This document shows, piece by piece, positions 23,491 through 31,051 of a stretch of DNA of 38,044 bases. Source of the stretch: Alphaproteobacteria bacterium (GTDB taxonomy: Bacteria; Pseudomonadota; Alphaproteobacteria; Thalassobaculales; Thalassobaculaceae); NCBI GenBank assembly GCA_013203465.1, contig JABMNR010000170.1:1-38044 (forward strand), given 5' to 3'. How positions within the stretch are numbered: position 1 is the stretch's first letter; each line of letters opens with the position of its first letter. The notes below the pieces were generated by a model. That model did no database searches, was not told the DNA's origin, and was given only the letters and a program-made list of their open reading frames with translations. Both the position numbers and the translations under genes were made by a program.

Positions 23491-25452
23491 ATGAACGACG
23501 CGAACCGCCCGGCCCCCGCCCGGCACGACCCGGTCACCACCGAGATCGTCAGGAACGGCCTCATCGCCGCGACCGAGGAGATGAAGCAGAACTTGATGCG
23601 CACCGCCTACAACATGATCATCTACGAGGCGCTGGACTTCACGGTCGGGCTGTTCGACCGCGACGGCAACGTGTTGTCGATCGGCATCGGCCTGCCGATG
23701 TTCATCCGCGGCATCTCCGAGACGATCAAGGCGAAGATCCGGCACTTCGGCCTGGAGAACATCCATCCGGGCGACGTGCTGCTGACCAACGACGCCTACA
23801 TCACCGGCAGTCACCTGAACCACATGACCTTTTCGGTGCCCATCTTCCACGAGGGGGCGCTGATCGGCTTCGCCGGCTGCATGGCGCACTGGCAGGACAT
23901 CGGCGGAACGCTCGACGGCATGACCATGGACATCTATTCCGAAGGCCTGCAGATGCCAATCGTCAAGGCTTGGCGGAGCGGCGTGGTCAACCAAGACATC
24001 CTCGACGTCATCGCCATGAACGTGCGCCTTCCGGAACGCGCCATGGGCGACCTCAAGGCGCAGATCGCCTCGATCCGGACCGGTGAGCGGCATATGCTGG
24101 AATTGGCCCAAAAGCATGGCCGCGAGGAGCTGCTCGCCTCCATCGACGCCATCATGGACCACAGCGAGGCCCTGGTGCGCGAACGCGTGCGCGCCATCCC
24201 GGACGGCGTCTACGAGGCCGAGTCGTTCATGGACGACGACGGGGTGGAGGCCGGCAAGCGCATCCCGATCCGCGTCAAGGTGACGGTGGCGGACGACCAC
24301 ATGACCATCGATCTCACCGACATCAGCAAGCAGGTCAAGGGCTTCTACAATTCGGGCATGACCGCCGGGCTGTCGTGCTGCCAAGTGGCGTTCAAGTGCC
24401 TGACCTCGGCCCTCGATTACCCGCTGAACGACGGCAGCTTCCGGCCGCTCACCATTATCCTGCCAACCGGCCGGGTGGTCAGCGCCGAGAAGCCGGCGCC
24501 GATGCGCTGGTGGATGACCTTCCCGATGACCATCGTCGACACTGTGTTCAAGGCGATGGCGCCGGCCATGCCGGACAAGGTGATCGCCGGCCACCACGCC
24601 GATCTGGTGATCGCCAGCGTCAACGGCTACCACCCGCGCGACGGCCGGCTGTTCATCTATGTCGGCGGGCTGATCGGCGGCGGCTGGGGAGCGAAACTGA
24701 CCGAGGACGGCGTTAGCGGGGTCATCGCCATCAACGACGGCGACACCCACAACGGCCCATCCGAGCAGGTCGAGGTGAAGTTCCCGCTGATCGTCGAGGA
24801 ATATGCGTTGCGTGAGGATTCCGGCGGCCCAGGCCAGTTCCGCGGCGGCCTCGGTACGGTGCAGCGGGTGCGCGCCACCGGCGACTTCATGTTCAACGCG
24901 CAGATCGAGCGGGTGAATTGCCGACCCTGGGGGCTCGACGGCGGGCTGTCCGGCGCCGGTAACCAGGTGACGATACAGCGCGCCGGCGGCGAGGAGGCGT
25001 TTTTCCCCTCCGGCAAGGTGCTGGCCGAGGCGCTGCACCCGGGCGACCGCTACGTATTGCGCTCGGGCGGCGGCGGCGGTTTCGGCTCGCCGCTCGATCG
25101 CGACCCGGCGGCGGTCGAGCGCGACGTCATCCAAGGCATCGTCTCGCGCGACATGGCGGCGGCCTGCTACGGCGTGGTGTTCGACGAGGACACCGCCGCG
25201 GTCGACCCCGCCGCCTCGGACGCGCTCCGCGCCCGTCTGCGCGCCGAGGGCCGCCCGGACGACGACGACGGCCTGACGGACGACGGACGCCGGGCACAAG
25301 ACGCCGCCGCCCGGGCCGACGCCATACGATCACAGGCCGGGCACGGCCATGCCCATCACCACGGCCACCAGCATTTCCGCCACGCGCACGTCAGGCCGGA
25401 GGATGATTATGAGCTTCGGTTGCAACTGGCGCTCGCTCGGCGCTGCTGTTGA
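23491..25452 (+). CDS. Hydantoinase B/oxoprolinase family protein, subunit B (HyuB-type) with His-rich tail
   Basis: The 653-residue protein is the partner of the A subunit. Typical blocks are DPVTTEIVRNGLIAATEEM, ALDFTVGLFDRDGNVLS, HPGDVLLTNDAY, HLNHMTFSVPIF and later the glycine-rich RSGGGGGFGSPLDRDP. Family members end soon after this last block; here about 80 more residues follow. They include an acidic stretch and a histidine-rich segment at 617-633 with nine histidines, and the chain ends in two cysteines. That tail could bind Ni or Zn or act as a metal store, or be a stray extension. The ATG at 23491 is 2 bp after the hyuA stop, so the subunits are co-translated. Confidence 0.93.
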   Translation: MNDANRPAPARHDPVTTEIVRNGLIAATEEMKQNLMRTAYNMIIYEALDFTVGLFDRDGNVLSIGIGLPMFIRGISETIKAKIRHFGLENIHPGDVLLTNDAYITGSHLNHMTFSVPIFHEGALIGFAGCMAHWQDIGGTLDGMTMDIYSEGLQMPIVKAWRSGVVNQDILDVIAMNVRLPERAMGDLKAQIASIRTGERHMLELAQKHGREELLASIDAIMDHSEALVRERVRAIPDGVYEAESFMDDDGVEAGKRIPIRVKVTVADDHMTIDLTDISKQVKGFYNSGMTAGLSCCQVAFKCLTSALDYPLNDGSFRPLTIILPTGRVVSAEKPAPMRWWMTFPMTIVDTVFKAMAPAMPDKVIAGHHADLVIASVNGYHPRDGRLFIYVGGLIGGGWGAKLTEDGVSGVIAINDGDTHNGPSEQVEVKFPLIVEEYALREDSGGPGQFRGGLGTVQRVRATGDFMFNAQIERVNCRPWGLDGGLSGAGNQVTIQRAGGEEAFFPSGKVLAEALHPGDRYVLRSGGGGGFGSPLDRDPAAVERDVIQGIVSRDMAAACYGVVFDEDTAAVDPAASDALRARLRAEGRPDDDDGLTDDGRRAQDAAARADAIRSQAGHGHAHHHGHQHFRHAHVRPEDDYELRLQLALARRCC

Positions 25453-25518
25453 ACGCCGTGGCGGCGGCGGCGTTAAGCGACAATGCCCGGCACGTGACGG
25501 GCCATAGGGGAGGATGAC

Positions 25519-26211
25519 ATGAGCTTGGCGGGTCAAGGCGCGGTAGCCATCTGGCACGATCTGGATCGGGAGGCCCGCGACGAGTTTTATGCGTGGCATG
25601 GCGAAGAGCACATGCCGGAACGGGTCGGCATTCCCGGCTTCCTGCGGGGCCGGCGTTATGTCGCCATCCGCGCCGATCTGGAGTTCTTCAACCTCTATGA
25701 GGCGCTGTCGCCGGAAGTGGTCAAGGGAGCCGACTACCAGAACCGTTTGAACAACCCGACGCCTTGGACCCGCTCCACCGTGACGCACTTCCGGAACGTG
25801 GCGCGGTCGCTGTGCCGAGTGGCGGCCACGTTCGGGCGCGGCCAAGGCGGTCTCGCCGCGACCTGGCGGTACGACGTTGCGGAAGACGAGCAGGAACGCC
25901 ATCGCCGGGCCATGGCGGAACGGATTCTCCCGGCGATCGCCGGACGTCGAGGGGTTGCGGGGGTGCATCTGTTGATCGCCGACCCGGAAGCCAGCGCCGT
26001 CGATACCGAGGAGCGTAAGGTCCGCGCGGAAAAGAACAAAGTGCCTCGATGGATCGTGATCGTCGAGGGCTGGGGCGACGCCGCCGACTTCGAGGCATTA
26101 TGCCAATCGGTCCTTCCGGACGCGACATTGCTGGCCTCGGGCGCGGCCACGCCAATCGCCGTCGACGTGTACCGTTTGCAGACGGTCCGCACCAAGACCG
26201 ATTGGACATAG
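25519..26211 (+). CDS. Uncharacterised protein, probable dimeric alpha/beta-barrel fold
   Basis: I do not recognise this 230-residue protein with confidence. The first part (AIWHDLDREARDEFYAWHGE, EHMPERVGIPGFLRGRRY, then LEFFNLYEA) looks like a ferredoxin-like alpha/beta-barrel of the EthD/DUF4286 type, where the His-Glu-His stretch often lies in a ligand pocket. The second half (GGLAATWRYD to RWIVIVEGWGDAADFEAL) could be a second copy of the same fold. GGGGAGG 6 nt upstream supports the ATG at 25519. It lies 66 bp after hyuB on the same strand and may be the last gene of that operon, a small-ligand enzyme or binding protein. Confidence 0.7.
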   Translation: MSLAGQGAVAIWHDLDREARDEFYAWHGEEHMPERVGIPGFLRGRRYVAIRADLEFFNLYEALSPEVVKGADYQNRLNNPTPWTRSTVTHFRNVARSLCRVAATFGRGQGGLAATWRYDVAEDEQERHRRAMAERILPAIAGRRGVAGVHLLIADPEASAVDTEERKVRAEKNKVPRWIVIVEGWGDAADFEALCQSVLPDATLLASGAATPIAVDVYRLQTVRTKTDWT

Positions 26212-26244
26212 GGCCTCCCCCTACGCCGACGGGGCCGTCGCCTC

Positions 26245-27033
26245 CTACCGGCTGAAGCTGCCGCCACGCGAACCGAAACCGCCGTCGACCGTCAACACCG
26301 TGCCGCTGACATAAGACGCGCGGCCGGACACCAGAAACGCCACCACGTCGGCCACCTCCTCGACCTTGGCGGCGCGCGCCATGGGCATGGCCGACATGTA
26401 GTCGCGCCAACCCTCATCGCTGCCGGTTTCCTGCCGGCAGCGGGTCTTGAGCAGGCCGATCAGCCGCTCGGTCTGGACCGGGCCGGGACTGACCGCGAAC
26501 ACCCGCACTCCGTCCTCGACGCTCTGCCCGCCCAACGCCCGGGTGAAGGCGTTCAACCCGGCGTTGCCGGTGGTCCCGGCGATATAGTTGAAGTCGGTCT
26601 TATCGGCGGCAAGGCCGGTGACGTTGCAGATCACCCCATGGCCGCGCTGCTTCATCAGGCCATAGAACCGGCGTGTCATGTTGATGTAGCCGAACACCTT
26701 CAAGTCCCACGCCTGGCGCCAGGTCGCCTCGTCGACCGCCTGCAGGTCGCCGCCCGGAATGGCGCCGGCGTTGTTCACCAGGATGTCCGGCAGCGGGCCC
26801 GCCGCGACCAGTTCCTCGACCGACTCCGACCGCGAGATGTCGACCGCGTGGGTTTCCACCCGAACCTGATGCGCCTTGGCGATGGCGTCGGCCGCCTCGG
26901 CCAGGGTCTCGGCCGACCGCGAGGCCAGACGCAGATCGCACCCTTCGGCCGCCAAACTCTTGGCGACACCGAACCCAATACCCTTCGAGCCGCCGGTGAT
27001 CAGGGCGGTCCGCCCACGCAAGCCGAGATCCAT
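26245..27033 (-). CDS. Short-chain dehydrogenase/reductase (SDR) with atypical active site
   Basis: The 262-residue protein is a classical-size SDR. TGGSKGIG (13-20) binds the dinucleotide, NNAG is at 87-90 and the C-terminal SGTVLTVDGG is normal. The catalytic YxxxK is not present: Y150 is followed by IAGT, so threonine 154 replaces lysine, and the serine position reads NVTG. Some proteobacterial SDR groups share this Y-I-A-G form, so this is a subfamily trait rather than decay. The ATG at 27033 has CCTC/GAGG 8 nt upstream, better than the ATG at 27039. NAD(P) preference is uncertain. It follows recQ on the same strand. Confidence 0.9.
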   Translation of the reverse strand: MDLGLRGRTALITGGSKGIGFGVAKSLAAEGCDLRLASRSAETLAEAADAIAKAHQVRVETHAVDISRSESVEELVAAGPLPDILVNNAGAIPGGDLQAVDEATWRQAWDLKVFGYINMTRRFYGLMKQRGHGVICNVTGLAADKTDFNYIAGTTGNAGLNAFTRALGGQSVEDGVRVFAVSPGPVQTERLIGLLKTRCRQETGSDEGWRDYMSAMPMARAAKVEEVADVVAFLVSGRASYVSGTVLTVDGGFGSRGGSFSR

Positions 27034-27125
27034 AGACATGTCCTCACAAGATTGTTCGTTGTTTGCGACGCTGTGCACTCTGCCACCGCGCCGGTGCCGT
27101 GCAAATGGCTTCCGCCTTCATCGCC

Positions 27126-28925
27126 CTACATCTCGGCGTTCAGCGTCTCCAGGAACCGCGCGCCGAATTTCTCCAGCTTGGCGCGGCCGACGCCATGCAC
27201 CTCCGCCATCGCGCCCAGGGTGCGCGGCAAGCTGGACGCCATGCCAATCAAGGTGCGGTCGTTGAACACCACGTAGGCGGGCACTCCCTGTTCCCGCGCG
27301 ATGGCCAGCCGCAAGGTCTTCAACCGCACCAGCACCTGCGAGTCCGCGCCCGCCACATCCGGCGGCGGCATTGCCGAGCGGGATTTCCTCTGCGTCGAGC
27401 GGCGTTCGTCCGGCCGGCGGATCGACACCGTCTCGCCTCCCTTGAGCACGCGACGGCCACGTTCCGTCGGGCGCGGCGCACCCCAGCCGGCCATGTCGAG
27501 ATCGATCACCCCCATGGCCAGCAGTTGGCGGGCGACCGAACGCCAGCCCTCGCGCTTGAACTCGACACCGATGCCGAAGGTCGGCAACGCCTCGTGCCCG
27601 AATTTGCGCACGTTCTCGGTCGCCGCCCCCAACAGCACGTCGATCAGGTGCCCGACGCCAAACCGGCATCCGGTGCGCAGCATCGCCGACATCAATTTTT
27701 GCGCCGCGACCGACCCATCGATCACCACCGGCGGTTCGAGGCAAATGTCGCATCGTCCGCAATCGGCCTCCAAGACCTCATCAAACGCCGCCAGAAGCGA
27801 CCGGCGCCGGCATTCGGTCGTCTCGCACAATCCCAGCAAGGCGTTCAGCCGCTGATGGTCGACACGGCACTTTTCCTCATTGGCGCCGCTTTCCTCGATG
27901 AACCGGCGGCGGGTGCGGATATCGTCCAAGCCATGGAGCATTTGCGCCACCGCCGGTTGGCCGTCGCGGCCGGCGCGGCCGATCTCCTGGTAATAGGCCT
28001 CGATCGAGCCCGGCACGTCGGTGTGAAAGACGAAGCGCACATCCGGCTTGTCGATCCCCATGCCGAAGGCGATGGTCGCCACCATGACCACCCCGCTCTC
28101 GGTCGCGAACCAATCCTGGTTGGCGGCCCGTGTCTCGGAATCCATGCCGGCGTGATAGGGCAGCGCCCGGAATCCCTCCGCCGTCAACAAGGCCGCCATC
28201 TCGTCCACCGCCTTGCGCGACAGGCAATAGACGATGCCGCTCTGACCGCGCCGATCCGCCATGAACGCCAGAAGCTGTCGTTTCGGATTGGTCTTCTCGG
28301 CAATGCGAATCTCGATGTTCGGCCGGTCGAAGCCGAAGACGAAAACCTCCGCGTCCCGGGCCAGCAGACGGGCGACAATCTCGTCCCGGGTCACGGCGTC
28401 GGCGGTGGCGGTGAAGGCGGCGAACGCGGCCCCGGGAAACACCCCCCGCAGACGCGGCAAGGCCAGATATTCGGGCCGGAAGGAAAACCCCCACTGGCTG
28501 ATGCAATGCGCCTCGTCGACCACGACGCGGCGGACCGGCGCGTGTTGCAGATGATCGAGCACGCCATCCAGGGTTACTCGCTCAGGCGAGACGTAAAGCA
28601 AGCGCAACTCACCCGCCACGGCGGCGCGCAGGGTGTTGGCGTTTTCCGCCGACGAGTGGCCCGAATGCATGGCGGCGGCGGCGATGTCCTGCAAGCGCAG
28701 GCCGCGAACCTGGTCGTCCATCAAGGCGATCAAGGGTGAGACGACGAGCGTCAACCCGTCCCGCTCAACCACGGCGGGCAGTTGATAGCACAAGGACTTC
28801 CCCGCACCCGTCGGCATCACCGCCAACGCATCACGGCCGGCCAGCAGGGCGTCCACCACCGGTTCCTGGCCGGCGCGAAACGTCTCGAAGCCGAACACCC
28901 GGCTGAGCGCCTCGGTCTTGTCCAT
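27126..28925 (-). CDS. recQ: ATP-dependent DNA helicase RecQ
   Basis: The 599-residue protein has a full RecQ layout. The RecQ N-motif (RAGQEPVVDALLAGRDALAV), Walker A MPTGAGKS (37-44), DEAH box in VVVDEAHCISQWG, FTATA and VATIAFGMGIDKPDVR are followed by the zinc-binding four-cysteine region (CETTECRRRSLLAAF, then CGRCDIC). The RQC winged helix comes next, and an HRDC domain ends the chain (KTLRLAIAREQGVPAYVVFN, LPRTLGAMAEVHGVG). It unwinds DNA 3' to 5' and acts in recombination and fork repair in the cytoplasm. The length is normal. Its divergent neighbour is the first GGDEF gene. Confidence 0.97.
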   Translation of the reverse strand: MDKTEALSRVFGFETFRAGQEPVVDALLAGRDALAVMPTGAGKSLCYQLPAVVERDGLTLVVSPLIALMDDQVRGLRLQDIAAAAMHSGHSSAENANTLRAAVAGELRLLYVSPERVTLDGVLDHLQHAPVRRVVVDEAHCISQWGFSFRPEYLALPRLRGVFPGAAFAAFTATADAVTRDEIVARLLARDAEVFVFGFDRPNIEIRIAEKTNPKRQLLAFMADRRGQSGIVYCLSRKAVDEMAALLTAEGFRALPYHAGMDSETRAANQDWFATESGVVMVATIAFGMGIDKPDVRFVFHTDVPGSIEAYYQEIGRAGRDGQPAVAQMLHGLDDIRTRRRFIEESGANEEKCRVDHQRLNALLGLCETTECRRRSLLAAFDEVLEADCGRCDICLEPPVVIDGSVAAQKLMSAMLRTGCRFGVGHLIDVLLGAATENVRKFGHEALPTFGIGVEFKREGWRSVARQLLAMGVIDLDMAGWGAPRPTERGRRVLKGGETVSIRRPDERRSTQRKSRSAMPPPDVAGADSQVLVRLKTLRLAIAREQGVPAYVVFNDRTLIGMASSLPRTLGAMAEVHGVGRAKLEKFGARFLETLNAEM

Positions 28926-29043
28926 GATCGTTGATCCATCGGCCTGGTGGGTATGGGCGAAAGTCGAGCCGATCCTAGCAGCTTGGTCGGCAGGCCGTGA
29001 AAAACCGCTATCCGCCGCGCGGCCGCAACCTGGCGTCGCCGCG

Positions 29044-29073
29044 TTAACCGTTCATTCACCTGAAGAATATACA
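29044..29073 (+). promoter_or_regulatory. Sigma70-like promoter of the first GGDEF gene
   Basis: TTAACC (29044-29049) and TATACA (29068-29073) are 18 bp apart in a locally AT-rich stretch. The start site would fall near 29080. That is downstream of the in-frame ATG at 29075 and supports the start at 29111 used here. Confidence 0.5.
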
Positions 29074-29110
29074 AATGTCATCGACGAACCGGGATCATGA
29101 GTGGAAGAGC

Positions 29111-30934
29111 ATGGCTGGCGTTACCCACACCGAGATACGCGAATCGATCGCGAGTCTGGTTGACAACCGCACCATCCAGACCCTGGTGCGGGACTGGGAG
29201 AACCGCCGTCGGGACGCGGGTGTCGGCCGCCTGCCTGACTACGATTCCTTCAGCCCGGAGTCCCGTGTGCTCGAACGTGACCATTTGATGGTGCTGGTCC
29301 CGGAGGGTCAGGGGTTCCGCTACGACTATTGCGGCCATGGCATCGTCTCGCTTTCGGGCTTCGATATGACCGGCAAGTCGACCGCCGATTTCAAAGGCGG
29401 TCTTGGCCGCTGGTTCCGCGCGACGCACGAAGAGGCGCTGGAGACCGGCCGGCCGATCTACACCGTCCACAGCGCCCAACTCGCTGCCTCGGTCATCAGC
29501 TGGGAGCGCTTGATCCTTCCGGTGACCGGGCCGGATGGCACGCCCTGGATCGTTTGCTACAACGAGTCGCTGAACAGTAAGTCGGACCTGTTCGACGGCA
29601 TCATGACCGCCAGCCAGGATGGCATCATCTTATTCCGCCCAAGCTTCGACGACGCCGGTATTTTGGTCGATTTCGAGTTCCTGGCGGTCAATCAAAAAGC
29701 GATCAACATCCTGGGCCGGTCGGAATCCGAATTGATCGGTCATAGACTCAAGGACGTGTTTCCCGCGGCTCAAGGCGTCGAGACCTACAAGGAGGTCTGG
29801 GACACCGGCACGCCGGGCGAATTCGAAGCGAACCACCTCGAGATAAGCCGGGTATTCCATGTCGCCGTCGGCAAGGCCGCCGGCAAACTCATCGTGACAT
29901 TCTCCGATATCACCGACATGCGTGAGGCACAGGAATGCCTGGAGCAGCAAAGCGCCGAGTTAATGTTCATCAACGAAACGCTCCAGGAGCAAGCCAGCGT
30001 GCTGGTCGGATTGGCGGAAGACAAAAGCCTGGCCGAGCGCGAAGCCCGTGAGGCGCAACGTTTCACAAGCCAGCTTTTCGAGGCCATTCCCCTGCCCATG
30101 TACTACCGTCTGAAGGACGGAACTCTTGGCTTGGTCAATTCGTCGTACGCCGATTTGTTCAACGCCGACCGTGAACAGATTAGTGGCCGGCCCTTGGCCG
30201 ACCTGCTACCGCCCGAGATCGTGGCCTGGATCGACGAGAAAGACGCCGAACTGTTCGCCGACCCGCAGCAGAAGCAGACATACGAGAGGGACGCGCACTT
30301 TCCCGCCGCCACCGATCGGCGCATGGTTGTGAACAAAGCGGCGATCTTCGGCGACGACGGCACACCCAATGGGGTGATCGTGGCCATGATGGACACGACC
30401 GAGCAGTATCACCTGTCACAAGAGCTGACGCGTCTCGCCTCGACCGACTCGCTCACAGGGCTGTACAACCGGCGGATGTTCCAGGAGCGGTCCGAAGAAG
30501 TCTTCGGCCGGGTATGCCGGTATGGCCATCACGCCTCACTCATCATCCTGGATATCGATCGGTTCAAGGCGATCAATGACGGGTTCGGCCACGACATCGG
30601 CGATAATCTCTTGATCCGCCTGGCGGAAATTTTAAACGCCAGCTTGCGGCGAAGTGGCGATCTGGCCGCGCGGCTCGGCGGTGAGGAATTCGTGCTGCTG
30701 CTTCCCGATACCAATCCCGAGGGCGCCATGGCTTTGGCTGAGCACCTTCGTGCCATTTTCGAGGAGACCACAATTGCAACGCCATCGGGCCCACAACGGT
30801 TCACCGCCAGTTTTGGCGTGGCCGCGATGAGCAGTGCCGATCAAAGTGTACAAGATACCCTTAAGCGAGCCGACGCGGCGCTGTATCACGCAAAGAACAA
30901 TGGCCGAAATCAGGTTCGCCGCGCTGCCGCGTGA
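29111..30934 (+). CDS. PAS-domain diguanylate cyclase (GGDEF), tandem copy 1
   Basis: The 607-residue protein has an N-terminal PAS_5-like domain (about 35-160, with GFDMTGKSTADF and SWERLILPV), a second PAS (162-270), a coiled-coil linker (270-320), a third PAS (about 320-435) and a GGDEF domain (440-603). GGEEF at 523-527 is a functional active-site variant, and RSGD (514-517), five residues before it, is an intact RxxD inhibitory site. It would make cyclic di-GMP under control of an unknown signal, with product feedback. There are no transmembrane helices. The start at 29111 aligns exactly with the paralogue's MANIVHTEIRESI. It is divergent from recQ; the paralogue follows on the same strand. 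Confidence 0.95.
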   Translation: MAGVTHTEIRESIASLVDNRTIQTLVRDWENRRRDAGVGRLPDYDSFSPESRVLERDHLMVLVPEGQGFRYDYCGHGIVSLSGFDMTGKSTADFKGGLGRWFRATHEEALETGRPIYTVHSAQLAASVISWERLILPVTGPDGTPWIVCYNESLNSKSDLFDGIMTASQDGIILFRPSFDDAGILVDFEFLAVNQKAINILGRSESELIGHRLKDVFPAAQGVETYKEVWDTGTPGEFEANHLEISRVFHVAVGKAAGKLIVTFSDITDMREAQECLEQQSAELMFINETLQEQASVLVGLAEDKSLAEREAREAQRFTSQLFEAIPLPMYYRLKDGTLGLVNSSYADLFNADREQISGRPLADLLPPEIVAWIDEKDAELFADPQQKQTYERDAHFPAATDRRMVVNKAAIFGDDGTPNGVIVAMMDTTEQYHLSQELTRLASTDSLTGLYNRRMFQERSEEVFGRVCRYGHHASLIILDIDRFKAINDGFGHDIGDNLLIRLAEILNASLRRSGDLAARLGGEEFVLLLPDTNPEGAMALAEHLRAIFEETTIATPSGPQRFTASFGVAAMSSADQSVQDTLKRADAALYHAKNNGRNQVRRAAA

Positions 30935-31051
30935 CCGGGCGGTGTCGGCCGCGGCGCGGTCCGGCGAGCACTAAGGAAATCACCTGATGGTTTATTTAAC
31001 GCCCCGCCGCGTTACTATCATTGCCGGATCTGACTTATAGCGGCGACGCCC

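Noticed and set aside
23161-25299. 712-codon minus-strand frame opposite hyuA and hyuB
   Set aside because: Also a GC shadow; the opposite strand carries clear hyuB motifs.
30935-31051. Promoter between the two GGDEF genes
   Set aside because: Candidate hexamers match poorly and would place the start site almost at the ATG.
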